Assembly: GCA_034437315.1 (NCBI GenBank)
Contig: DAOTUC010000203.1
Coordinates: 1 to 31,740 of the forward strand
Source of the DNA: DSAR01 sp034437315
Lineage (GTDB): Bacteria > Chloroflexota > Anaerolineae > B4-G1
DNA length: 31,740 bases
Direction of reading: 5' to 3'
Positions 22,184 through 30,230 of the stretch are shown in pieces; the stretch's first letter is position 1, and each line of letters opens with the position of its first letter. A program made the position numbers and the translations under genes. The notes under the pieces were generated by a model, which saw only the letters and a program-made list of their open reading frames with translations, ran no database searches and had not been told where the DNA came from.

Positions 22184-24514
22184 TCACTCAAGCGGGATCA
22201 CATCTCGCGAGCGCTGCGCTTGTATCGCCGATTGGATCATGACAGTCTCATCGGTTAACCCCAGGAGTCTGCGCAGCACGCCGGCTACCTCTGCGGCGTT
22301 ATGGGACGCATCCGCTTTCAACCGAAAGACGTACAAGCGCTGATCCTCCGAGATGGCGTACAATTCAGCGTGACCGGCGTCGTTCAACTGGAGGACATCG
22401 GTCAGTTGGAGGATCTGGGTGACGAGCGTGGCGACGTGCTCCGGGAAATCGTCGGCCGGCTCCTGGAGCAGAAATTCGATCGATCTTTCTACGAGGTCCG
22501 ATCTGATCTCCACAACGACGGGAGGCGAGAGCGCCTTCTGGTAAGCGCTGGATTCCCGGATCACGTTGAAGTCGCTCTCCATCTCCGCTTTTTCCTTCAG
22601 CGAGCGGTCGAGCCACATCGACTTGCTCAACCACGCAATCGCCCGTTCCGTCTCGCCTCGCTTGGCCTCGAGGCGAGCCCGTTGATAATAAGCAGAGGCC
22701 GCGGAGCTCAGGAATCCCCGTTCGATGGCTTTCTGGGCCGCCCAGGTGTAATCCTCAATCGCCCGGCTGGTCATCTCTTTATCCCGGTTCAAATTCCCCT
22801 GTAAGATGCGGCAGTCGATGGTCACCGAGTCCACCCTCCCCCGCGCGAACACGACGTCGCACTTGGCCTGCGCCTCCTCCAGCAATCCCCGCGCGTAAGC
22901 CAGGCGGGCGTACTGATAGTGATAGGCCATATTCCTGGGATCCAACTCCAGGGTGCGACGCCAGGCGTCCAACGCCTCCTCATTTCGGGAGAGGGATTCG
23001 AGTGCTTGCGCCTTGAGATTGTAGAAATAGGCGCTGCGCTCCAACCGGTTGGGGGAATCGAGCGCCTTCAGGGCCAGATTGGCGGCCATGTCGTACACAG
23101 CGGGCGCTTTTTCGGGGGATTGGGACGCCAGGACGCGCCCCAGCGTCCCGTACTCCTCCGCCAATTCGCCCACGTTCATGTTGTACATTTCGCCCCGAAA
23201 GGCGTCATCGGTCAGCACATCGGCGCGGAAAGCCTCTTCTAACATCGCGGTTTGCAGGTAGCTGGGATCCAGGCGAATGGCCCACGACACATCTTGCGCC
23301 GCCCGCTCCTTATTTTGATCATAGAAGGACAACCGGCCCCGGTAGTAATAGGCCTGAGCGGCTTGTTGATCGTCCTTTACCTCATCTGATTGGGTTTGTA
23401 GAATCGCCTCGGTCAGATCACTATAGGCGGCGTAATAGGCCTGGTTGTTGGGCGTGTCTGTGCGGGCGCTTTCGATATATCGCTCGACATGGGCTATCCC
23501 GCGCCCGATTCGGGCTTCCAGGAGGCTGGCCTGGATCAGGAGGGCGGCGTTATATTCCCTGATCGCCGCGGTCCACTCTCTCTGCTCCCGATACCAATCG
23601 CCCCGGTTCAGGTGCGCTTCGGCCGAGACGTAATAGTCGATATCGTAAAACTTGGAGGCCTGGACCAGATCAGGCGCAAACGAGAGCGTGTCCCCTTGTT
23701 GGGTGAGCACGAAGATTCGCTCCTCGCTCTCGGTCAGGAATTCCACCCGTTCGCTCAGCCCCTCATCCCCGATTCGGAGGCCCAGCGTTTCCAACATCTG
23801 GCGGGATTCCTCTACAACGATGAATTCGACGTAGATGGGGCTGCCGCCGCCCCAGGATTTAGGGAGATAAGGATAAGCGTACCCCCCGTAGCTGACGAGA
23901 GCGACCATCAACAACCCCACGCCCAGCATCATAGGGTTAATGAGCGCGGGGAAAGCGGGCATCGGGGCGCTGATTTCTCTCCAGAAGCCCTCGCGCTCCA
24001 GATATTCGACGTAGATGCCGCCGACGAGCGCGACCGTGTATCCCCACGTCACAGCGCGTCCAAATCGTTGCCACCATTGGAAACCGGCCGGGAACAGGTG
24101 AGCGACCCGGTTCACGCTCCACAAGAACACAGCGCCGGTGAACAGAATGATGACCAGCGAGGTTAAACGGTGGGTCGCTGTTAGGGGAACGGATTTTTCC
24201 CCCTCTTCCGACTGCGACAGGAAATCCTCGACGTGCTCGACGAGCCAATTGACGGCGGCGGCCCCTGCCAGGATCATGCCCAGGGTGAGGATGGCGTAGG
24301 AGATGCCGGCCGCCAGAAACTCGGCCCTCAAGAGCGAGATGTCGTAAGCGCCGTGACGCAAGAGACTAGTGTTGACCACCACGAAACCGACCATATAGAG
24401 AAGGGTCACGCCGAGGCTGGAAGCGCCGACGGCGCTGCCCATAAGCTTGAGCAAATCGCCCAGATGCCCGATTAGTTGTTTAAGATTATCCTGATCTTGA
24501 TTGATAGTATTCAT
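22184..24514 (-). CDS. Membrane-anchored tetratricopeptide-repeat protein of unknown function
   Basis: 776 residues. Five hydrophobic helices occupy about residues 28-50, 66-90, 112-133, 150-170 and 190-212. A long soluble part follows, with helical repeats of TPR type (for example YYVSAEAHLNRGDWYREQ, AYYYRGRLSFYDQNKERA and ALDAWRRTLELDPRNMAYHY). A last region (about residues 690-776) has no repeat signature. No enzyme motif was seen. The TPR part would face the outside if the N-terminus is cytoplasmic and there are five crossings. It has its own promoter (24566-24594) and an AAGGAGGAAGG ribosome-binding site. It converges with DUF503 and diverges from the secreted protein gene. A scaffold role is a guess from architecture. 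Confidence 0.75.
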   Translation of the reverse strand: MNTINQDQDNLKQLIGHLGDLLKLMGSAVGASSLGVTLLYMVGFVVVNTSLLRHGAYDISLLRAEFLAAGISYAILTLGMILAGAAAVNWLVEHVEDFLSQSEEGEKSVPLTATHRLTSLVIILFTGAVFLWSVNRVAHLFPAGFQWWQRFGRAVTWGYTVALVGGIYVEYLEREGFWREISAPMPAFPALINPMMLGVGLLMVALVSYGGYAYPYLPKSWGGGSPIYVEFIVVEESRQMLETLGLRIGDEGLSERVEFLTESEERIFVLTQQGDTLSFAPDLVQASKFYDIDYYVSAEAHLNRGDWYREQREWTAAIREYNAALLIQASLLEARIGRGIAHVERYIESARTDTPNNQAYYAAYSDLTEAILQTQSDEVKDDQQAAQAYYYRGRLSFYDQNKERAAQDVSWAIRLDPSYLQTAMLEEAFRADVLTDDAFRGEMYNMNVGELAEEYGTLGRVLASQSPEKAPAVYDMAANLALKALDSPNRLERSAYFYNLKAQALESLSRNEEALDAWRRTLELDPRNMAYHYQYARLAYARGLLEEAQAKCDVVFARGRVDSVTIDCRILQGNLNRDKEMTSRAIEDYTWAAQKAIERGFLSSAASAYYQRARLEAKRGETERAIAWLSKSMWLDRSLKEKAEMESDFNVIRESSAYQKALSPPVVVEIRSDLVERSIEFLLQEPADDFPEHVATLVTQILQLTDVLQLNDAGHAELYAISEDQRLYVFRLKADASHNAAEVAGVLRRLLGLTDETVMIQSAIQAQRSRDVIPLE

Positions 24515-24565
24515 AACGTCCTTCCTCCTTCATCAGTCTGGGATAGCGCCTTCTAACGCCTGTTC

Positions 24566-24594
24566 AGTATAGTGCAAGTTGATGGGTAAGTCAA
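24566..24594 (-). promoter_or_regulatory. Promoter of the TPR protein gene, TTGACT-N17-TATACT
   Basis: Minus strand: TTGACT at 24594-24589, 17-bp spacer, TATACT at 24571-24566. The predicted start is near 24559, giving a leader of about 45 nt that includes AAGGAGG. On the opposite strand a weak TGgTAATAT at 24656-24664 may serve the secreted protein gene. Confidence 0.75.
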
Positions 24595-24756
24595 CGGGCC
24601 GAGCCATATCTATACCGCATATTAACGACTCCTTCATCAGTTCTTCATATCGATATGGTAATATAGAGGCAAGCTGGAGGAAAGCCAGACAGACGTTACA
24701 GAGCGTTCGAGATAAACTTTTCGAGAACGACCCCACAATTTAAGGAGGTAAATCGA

Positions 24757-25284
24757 ATGAATAAAAAGAAACTGATGGTATTGGCGAGTGTAGGATTGAC
24801 GGCGTTGCTCATCTCACTGGTCGGCGTGAGCGCTGTTTTCGCCCAGGAACCGACGCCGGATACGGAGGCGCCGTTCGCTTTTGGCAAGATGATGAGAGGC
24901 AGACGCCCCACTCTCGGCGGCGCTCACTTTTTCGGCGGGCAGTGGACGATGTTTGACACAGCTGCCGAGGTCCTGGGCTTGACGCCGGAGGAACTCTTCT
25001 CCGAACTGCACGCCGGTCAGACGCTGGCAGAGGTCGCCGAAGCACAGGGCGTCGAGATGGAAGCGTTACGAGAGGCGTTTGACGCCGCCCGCAACACAGC
25101 GATGCAGGAAGCCATTGAGCGAGCAGTCGAGAATGGCGCGATGAGCGAGGAACAGGCCGATTGGATACTCGAGGGAATCGAAAAAGGCTTTATGCCCAGG
25201 GGTCGCCGCTTTGGTCCCGGCCCCAGATTGGGCGACTGCCCCAACTTCGCACCCGATGCATCGAGCAATGGCGAGGATTTGTAA
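24757..25284 (+). CDS. Small secreted protein with DUF2680-like helical core
   Basis: 175 residues. A classic signal peptide (KKK, hydrophobic stretch, cleavage after VFA at residue 29) precedes an acidic helical core: AAEVLGLTPEELFSELH, GQTLAEVAEAQGVEME and EQADWILEGIEKG. This 'LGLT..EL...L..G.TL.E.A...GV' pattern occurs in small secreted proteins of Actinobacteria, Firmicutes and Chloroflexota of the DUF2680-like kind. The function is unknown. The C-terminus is Arg/Gly/Pro-rich with one Cys. TAAGGAGG is a strong ribosome-binding site. A 14-bp terminator hairpin follows the gene, and a two-component system lies 255 bp downstream. Confidence 0.7.
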   Translation: MNKKKLMVLASVGLTALLISLVGVSAVFAQEPTPDTEAPFAFGKMMRGRRPTLGGAHFFGGQWTMFDTAAEVLGLTPEELFSELHAGQTLAEVAEAQGVEMEALREAFDAARNTAMQEAIERAVENGAMSEEQADWILEGIEKGFMPRGRRFGPGPRLGDCPNFAPDASSNGEDL

Positions 25285-25321
25285 ACTGAGAACGGCTTGA
25301 TCTCCGGCGGATGATATCAAG

Positions 25322-25355
25322 ATGGCCCTGGTTGAGAAACGTCAGCCAGGGCCAT
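25322..25355 (+). terminator. Terminator hairpin after the secreted protein gene
   Basis: A 14-bp stem (25322-25335 with 25342-25355, core ATGGCCCTGG/CCAGGGCCAT, one G-U pair) with a 6-nt loop. Only a short T tract follows, but stem strength and location 38 bp after the stop support termination. Confidence 0.65.
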
Positions 25356-25437
25356 TTGCCTACCCTGAACCTAACCCAACCGACAGTTGCAACCCTCCAT
25401 CGCAATGTGGCGCAATCCACCAAACTCCTGTAAAATT

Positions 25438-25535
25438 AAGACACAAGACATAGGACATAGGACGTAGGACACAGAACGTAGGACACAAGACGTAGAACAC
25501 AGGACGTAGGACACAAGACGTAGGACGTAAAACAC
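25438..25535 (+). repeat. AGGACGT heptamer array, 14 units in exact phase
   Basis: Fourteen consecutive heptamers fitting ARRACRY (AAGACAC, AAGACAT, AGGACAT, AGGACGT, AGGACAC, AGAACGT and so on) without one indel. It starts 2 bp after a TAAAAT -10-like box (25431-25436) and ends 4 bp before the ATG of the response regulator, so the leader of that gene would be the array. Each AGGA unit is a potential Shine-Dalgarno core. The units are purine-rich, near free of T. Confidence 0.9.
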
Positions 25536-25539
25536 ACAA

Positions 25540-26241
25540 ATGCTCAAAGAAAAAATCCTGATAGTTGACGACGATCCGAAAATCGTGGAATTGCTTCGGC
25601 TGTACCTGGAGAAAGACGGTTACCGCGTGCTCACCGCCTACGGCGGGTTGGACGCCCTGGAACTGGCCCGGCAGAAACAGCCGGACCTCATCCTTTTAGA
25701 TTTGATGTTGCCAGAGATAGACGGCCTTGACATCTGCCGTATCCTGCAGACCGAATCCGACGTGCCGATCATCATGCTCACGGCCCGGACCACCGACGAG
25801 GACAAACTCATCGGGTTGGAACTGGGCGCCGACGATTACGTCACCAAACCATTCAATCCCCGCGAGGTGACAGCCCGGGTGCGCGCGGTGTTGCGCCGGG
25901 CGGGCAAGGCCTCTTCGACCGGGCCGACGGCGCTCGCCTTCGATGGCCTGGAGATCGACCGCCGCAGTCACGAGGTGCGGGCGCGAGGCGAACTCGTGGA
26001 TCTCACCCCGACCGAGTTCCGGCTGCTGGAAGTGCTGGCCGGGGAATCGGGCAAGGCCTTCACCCGCCCGGAACTGCTGGATCGCGTCTTCGGTTACGAT
26101 TTCGAGGGGTTTGAACGCACGGTAGACGTCCACGTCAAAAACCTACGCCAGAAAATCGAGCCGAATTCCAAGGAACCACGCTACATCCAGACTGTCTACG
26201 GCGTGGGATACAAGTTCAACGACGAGGTAGAGAGAGATTGA
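25540..26241 (+). CDS. OmpR/PhoB-family response regulator
   Basis: 233 residues. The receiver domain has the acidic pocket DDD at 10-12, phospho-acceptor Asp54 in LILLDLMLPE, the Thr/Lys switch (MLTAR; DYVTKPFNP) and a C-terminal winged helix with LTPTEFRLLEVLAGESG, TVDVHVKNLRQKIE and the hairpin YIQTVYGVGYKF. It binds DNA as a dimer when phosphorylated by the kinase that starts 1 bp after its stop. The target genes are unknown. The secreted protein upstream is a candidate by position. The start at 25540 is fixed by the conserved KILIVDDD block. No separate Shine-Dalgarno exists apart from the heptamer array. Confidence 0.95.
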   Translation: MLKEKILIVDDDPKIVELLRLYLEKDGYRVLTAYGGLDALELARQKQPDLILLDLMLPEIDGLDICRILQTESDVPIIMLTARTTDEDKLIGLELGADDYVTKPFNPREVTARVRAVLRRAGKASSTGPTALAFDGLEIDRRSHEVRARGELVDLTPTEFRLLEVLAGESGKAFTRPELLDRVFGYDFEGFERTVDVHVKNLRQKIEPNSKEPRYIQTVYGVGYKFNDEVERD

Positions 26242-26242
26242 G

Positions 26243-27604
26243 ATGTTTCACTCCCTTCGTTTTCGCTTATTGGCGACGGTGATCCTGATCGTGGCGACCG
26301 TCATCGGTTTGATCGCCATACTCAGCGTCCAGGTGACCACGCGGACTTTCCAGAATTACGAGGAGCGGCGGGGTATGCTGCGCGACCGGCGGATCGAGAC
26401 GTTCCTGTCGATGCACTACGCCCGCCATGGCGACTGGTCTGGGGTCCAGATGGAAATCGAACGGATCGGACAGATCACGGGCGAGCGCGTGATCCTAGCC
26501 AACCGGGACAGGCGGATCGTGGCCGATTCGGATGGACAGCTCATCGGGCAAGCGGTGAGCAAAGATTGGCGCGCCCCGGCGGCCCTTCTGGTGCACCGGG
26601 GCGCGCCGGTGGGCGCGCTATACATGGGCGCACCCAGAAACGCAGAACCGTCGGGCATCGAAGGCTTACTGCAATCGGTCAATCGCACACTGTTGCTGGT
26701 CGTCGTCGGCGCCGGATTGGGGGCCGTGTTGCTCATCCTCGGCCTCTCCCGACGCATCCTATCCCCGGTGGAGGCGCTGACCAAGGCGGCCCGCCGGATG
26801 GAGGCTGGCGACTTGAGCCAGCGAGTGGAAATTTCATCCAAAGACGAGATCGGCGATCTAGCCCAGGCCTTTAATCGCATGGCGGATGGATTGGCCCGCC
26901 TCGAAGCGTTGCGGCGCAACATGGTCGCCGACGTCGCCCACGAATTACGCACCCCCCTGACCAACGTGCGGGGCTATCTGGAGGCGATACAGGACGGGGT
27001 GGTGGAACCGGAGATGCGCGTCATCGACTCCCTCCACGAGGAAGCGATGTTGCTCAATCACCTGGTGGACGACTTGCAAGAACTATCGTTGGCCGAGGCC
27101 GGTAAATTACGCTTGAATCGCCAGGCGCTGGCCCCGGCCGATCTGGTCGATCGGGCTGTCGAGGCCTTCATCCCCCGGAGCGAGGCCAAAGGGGTCGCGT
27201 TGCGCGTCGAGACGCCGGACGAATTGCCCCTGGTGGACGTTGACGCCCAACGGATTGGTCAGGTCTTGCGCAATCTGCTGGAAAATGGGTTGACGCACAC
27301 GCCAGCGGGCGGTGAGATCGGGGTGTCGGGCCGGATGTCGGGCCGGGTGTTAAACAAGGAGCAATGGGTCGAGCTCACGGTGTGGGATACCGGCGCCGGC
27401 ATCGCTGCGGCGGATCTGCCCTACGTTTTCGAGCGTTTCTACCGGGCCGATAAGTCCCGCTCGCGGGCCACCGGAGGGGCGGGGCTGGGATTAGCCATCG
27501 CCAAGCAACTGGTCGAGGCCCACGGTGGGCGGATCAGGGTGGAGAGCGCGCTGGGTCAAGGGACACGCTTCACGTTCACCTTGCCGGCGGTCGGAGATGA
27601 TTGA
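26243..27604 (+). CDS. HAMP-domain sensor histidine kinase
   Basis: 453 residues. TM1 is at about residues 8-30. An extracytoplasmic sensor of about 120 residues follows (NYEERRGMLRDRR to GALYMGAP), then TM2 at about 150-172. A HAMP domain (RRILSPVEALTKAARRME) leads to the HisKA dimerisation helix, with phospho-His233 in VADVAHELRTPL. The HATPase domain carries NLLENGLTHTP, DTGAGI and GAGLGLAIAKQLVEAHGG. The layout is like BaeS/PhoR-type envelope sensors. The signal is unknown. It is coupled to the response regulator (1 bp gap), with GAGAGATTGAG before the ATG. It converges with the transglycosylase gene, leaving only 10 bp between stops. Confidence 0.95.
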   Translation: MFHSLRFRLLATVILIVATVIGLIAILSVQVTTRTFQNYEERRGMLRDRRIETFLSMHYARHGDWSGVQMEIERIGQITGERVILANRDRRIVADSDGQLIGQAVSKDWRAPAALLVHRGAPVGALYMGAPRNAEPSGIEGLLQSVNRTLLLVVVGAGLGAVLLILGLSRRILSPVEALTKAARRMEAGDLSQRVEISSKDEIGDLAQAFNRMADGLARLEALRRNMVADVAHELRTPLTNVRGYLEAIQDGVVEPEMRVIDSLHEEAMLLNHLVDDLQELSLAEAGKLRLNRQALAPADLVDRAVEAFIPRSEAKGVALRVETPDELPLVDVDAQRIGQVLRNLLENGLTHTPAGGEIGVSGRMSGRVLNKEQWVELTVWDTGAGIAAADLPYVFERFYRADKSRSRATGGAGLGLAIAKQLVEAHGGRIRVESALGQGTRFTFTLPAVGDD

Positions 27605-27614
27605 CGCAACGCGC

Positions 27615-30071
27615 TCACCGCTCCGCCCCGCCATACAAAGCCTGATAGATGCTCAGGTGCCGCTTGATCAATTGGAGATAGAGCCGCGTCTCACGGATGT
27701 GGATCGTCTCCAGGAACATATCAGCGTCATCGCCCGCCCGCTCCAACCACCGCACAGCGCGGAACGGCCCGCCGTTGTAGGCCGCCAGCGCCGCCTCGAT
27801 CCGCCGGTCGAAACGGTCGCGCTGTTGCGCCAGATAATAGGCCCCGAAACGCACGCTCACGTAAGGCAGGTAAAGGTCGCTCGTCTGGTAGCCCGGCGGC
27901 CAACCCAACTCGGCGGCGATCTGCTCGCCGGTGGGCGGGATCACCTGCATCAAGCCCTGGGCGCTGGCTATAGAGGTCGCCAGGCCCTCGAACATACTCT
28001 CTTGCCGGATGAGAGCGAAGACTAGCAGCGGATCCAGATCGTTCCGCTCAGCCTCCTGTAGGAGCAAATCCTCATAATACAGGGGATAGACCAACCGGGC
28101 GATGAAATCCGGCGCGTCGAGCGTCCCGGTGACCGGCGAGAGGCTCACCAGTTGGGCGGCGCACAGGATCGAGGAACGGTAGAGCCCGATGTCCCGGTAG
28201 GCCAGCGCCAGTTGATATTGCGCCTCGGCGTCCGAGCGAGTCGCGTAGCGCACGTCCTCAAGCGCGCCCTTCGCCTCGGCGAATTCCCCCAGCCGCCACA
28301 GCGCCATCCCCCGCTGGAGATGTGGATTGGCGGCTAAATCAGGCCGGAGACGACTCAGGTCGCCGCCTGCTTCCAAACCCACCCACCCCGCCAACCAGGC
28401 CTCCGCCTCGGCCTGGGCGCTCGCCTCGTCGTATCCCTCATCGGGCGCGTAGCGGAGCGCGGGGAAGGCGTCGGCCTGGGGATCGTCGATCAGGTCGGCC
28501 GCCCGCAAACCGTAGTAATCAAGGGGCTGAGCCGCCTGCGCCGCCCCCCAGACTTCGTAAGCGGCGGGCCAATCATCCTGTCGTTGCCGGAGCTTGCCCA
28601 GCCACAGGAACGTCATCGGCCGGTAAGCGGAGGTGGGATAGAGAGCGATCAACGTATCCCACGCCACGGCTGCGCTGATCCAATCCGCCATTTGGTAGGA
28701 TTGGAGCCCGCTGCGGAACAGCGCCAGGTCGCCGTAATCGGAATGGGGATATTGAAGGTGGCAATCCATGTAAGCCTGGGCGGCCGCCTCGAGATCTCCC
28801 TCTTGATCGAGAAGGCGAGCCGCTTCCCACAGCGCCTCGGGGGCGCGCCGATGGTCGGGCGCAGTCTCGACAAACGCCCGGTACGTCTCAATAGCGCTCG
28901 TCACGTTGCCCGCGTTGACGTAAGCCTGCGCCAACCGCATCCAACTATCGCCCCAACGCCGGTGATCGGGATACGCATCGACCAGCGTCCGAAAGCGCTC
29001 GGCCGCCAGGCCTGGGCTGCCGGCCGCCAGGTAGGAAAGCCCGGCATACCAGTGAGCGTCGGCGGCGTACTGCTCCGGATCGGTCGCGAGGTAACGATTG
29101 AGCGCCGCCGCCGCCGGATCATACGAGGCACTATGATAATTGACCACCCCCCGCAGATAATCGTCCACCGGCCGACCGGCGTTCACCAGCTCCACCAGCG
29201 AGAGGTAGGCGTGATATTCGTCGGGGTAGGTCTCGACGAGCGAGAGATGTCGACGGTAACCCGCCTCCGTCTCGCCGGCCAGGAGGAGCGTCTGGGCGAC
29301 CTGATGCTCAATCCGCGCCCGGTAGGCCCGAATCTGGGCCACGTCTAGGATCGCCTCATACTGCACGACGGCGGCGGCGTAATCCGCCATCGCCGCGTAG
29401 GACATGGCCAAGCGCTCCCGCATCCCCACCTCGAAGGAGCGATTGGGGGCCTCCACGATAGCCAGCGAGTAGAAATGGGTCGCGGTGATGTACGCGCCGC
29501 CGGCGTGATAGGCGTCGCCCAGGAACTCGTTGACGTCCGGCGTGATGACTGTCCCGGCGGAGAGGTGGGCGTGGTACGCCGCCGTCGCCGATAACGGTTC
29601 GCCCGCCCCCATCAGCGCTTTACCCAGCAGAAAATAGGCGTCCGAGGTCAGAGGGCTGGTGGGATACAGCGCGATGAAGTCGCGGAAGGCCTCGGCGGCA
29701 TCCAGATAGGCGCCGTCGCGCAGATAGGCCTCTCCCAGGCCGATGCGCGCCTCGGCGCTCACGTCCTCCGGGGCGTAAGATGCTGAAGCTACGACCTGAT
29801 ACGCCTCGGCCGCCGCCGGATAGTTCCCCACACGCATCGCTCGCTGCGCATCGGTGAACCATTCAGCCGGGTCAGGCGTCGGGCTCGGAGTGGGAGTGGG
29901 GGTGGGAGTGGCGGTCGGTGTAGATGTGGGGGTAGGCGTGCGCGTGGGGGTGAGCGTCGGCGTCTCGGTCGGCGCGATGAAGGCCGGCAACTCGACCGGC
30001 GCGTTGCAGGCTGCCAGCGCCGCCAATCCGAGCATACAGAGCAGACTGAAAATCCATCCGGTTCTTTTCAT
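27615..30071 (-). CDS. Lipoprotein soluble lytic transglycosylase with TPR-like repeats
   Basis: 818 residues. A lipoprotein signal has its lipobox LAAC (Cys22). A Thr/Pro-repeat linker (about residues 33-67) follows, encoded by a 6-bp-periodic DNA stretch near 29870-29970. Helical TPR-like repeats run to about residue 660. The C-terminal SLT domain is LVFALIRQESMFEG with catalytic Glu691, then SAQGLMQVIPPTGEQIA and AALAAYNGGP. It cleaves peptidoglycan between MurNAc and GlcNAc, forming anhydro-MurNAc ends, outside the cytoplasmic membrane. The N-terminal array is longer than the superhelix of E. coli Slt70. The ATG coincides with the start predicted from the promoter at 30078-30106 and lacks a Shine-Dalgarno. 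Confidence 0.93.
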   Translation of the reverse strand: MKRTGWIFSLLCMLGLAALAACNAPVELPAFIAPTETPTLTPTRTPTPTSTPTATPTPTPTPSPTPDPAEWFTDAQRAMRVGNYPAAAEAYQVVASASYAPEDVSAEARIGLGEAYLRDGAYLDAAEAFRDFIALYPTSPLTSDAYFLLGKALMGAGEPLSATAAYHAHLSAGTVITPDVNEFLGDAYHAGGAYITATHFYSLAIVEAPNRSFEVGMRERLAMSYAAMADYAAAVVQYEAILDVAQIRAYRARIEHQVAQTLLLAGETEAGYRRHLSLVETYPDEYHAYLSLVELVNAGRPVDDYLRGVVNYHSASYDPAAAALNRYLATDPEQYAADAHWYAGLSYLAAGSPGLAAERFRTLVDAYPDHRRWGDSWMRLAQAYVNAGNVTSAIETYRAFVETAPDHRRAPEALWEAARLLDQEGDLEAAAQAYMDCHLQYPHSDYGDLALFRSGLQSYQMADWISAAVAWDTLIALYPTSAYRPMTFLWLGKLRQRQDDWPAAYEVWGAAQAAQPLDYYGLRAADLIDDPQADAFPALRYAPDEGYDEASAQAEAEAWLAGWVGLEAGGDLSRLRPDLAANPHLQRGMALWRLGEFAEAKGALEDVRYATRSDAEAQYQLALAYRDIGLYRSSILCAAQLVSLSPVTGTLDAPDFIARLVYPLYYEDLLLQEAERNDLDPLLVFALIRQESMFEGLATSIASAQGLMQVIPPTGEQIAAELGWPPGYQTSDLYLPYVSVRFGAYYLAQQRDRFDRRIEAALAAYNGGPFRAVRWLERAGDDADMFLETIHIRETRLYLQLIKRHLSIYQALYGGAER

Positions 30072-30077
30072 GCGGGT

Positions 30078-30106
30078 ATTATCCCCAAGGCCAACCTATT
30101 TGTCAA
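30078..30106 (-). promoter_or_regulatory. Promoter giving a leaderless transglycosylase mRNA, TTGACA-N17-GATAAT
   Basis: Minus strand: TTGACA at 30106-30101, 17-bp spacer, GATAAT at 30083-30078. Counting 7 nt on from the -10 box gives position 30071, exactly the A of the start codon. There is no room for a ribosome-binding site. Confidence 0.75.
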
Positions 30107-30139
30107 CCTCCCGCGAGTTTAGCGAACCTGCGGGAAGTT
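30105..30139. repeat. Hairpin between peptidase and transglycosylase genes
   Basis: AACCTCCCGC at 30105-30114 pairs with GCGGGAAGTT at 30130-30139 (10 bp, one mismatch or G-U depending on strand) with a 15-nt loop. It lies about 90-120 nt beyond the peptidase stop and could end that transcript, although no T-run follows. One arm overlaps the -35 box at 30101-30106. Confidence 0.5.
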
Positions 30140-30200
30140 TCGTATCTAGGAGAGAAGTCAAAATGGGCAAGCCCAAGGCCCTCCATCCCAGAAGAGCCTC

Positions 30201-30230
30201 GAACTTGCCCACTTGCAAACTTAAAACTTA
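30201..30230 (-). repeat. AAGTTTGC-type tandem repeat at the peptidase stop codon
   Basis: On the minus strand units AAGTTTT, AAGTTTGC and AAGTGGGC, then AAGTTCG, at 7-8 bp spacing. It begins with the peptidase stop codon. It is the same unit type as the array at 528-573. Confidence 0.6.

Noticed and set aside
25438..25535. Heptamer array as a CRISPR array
   Set aside because: Units are 7 bp, contiguous and without spacers, and there is no cas gene nearby.
30163..30211. TGGGCAAG / CTTGCCCA inverted pair between peptidase and transglycosylase genes
   Set aside because: Long loop and low-complexity surroundings. The match can be explained by the AAGTTTGC-type repeat units.
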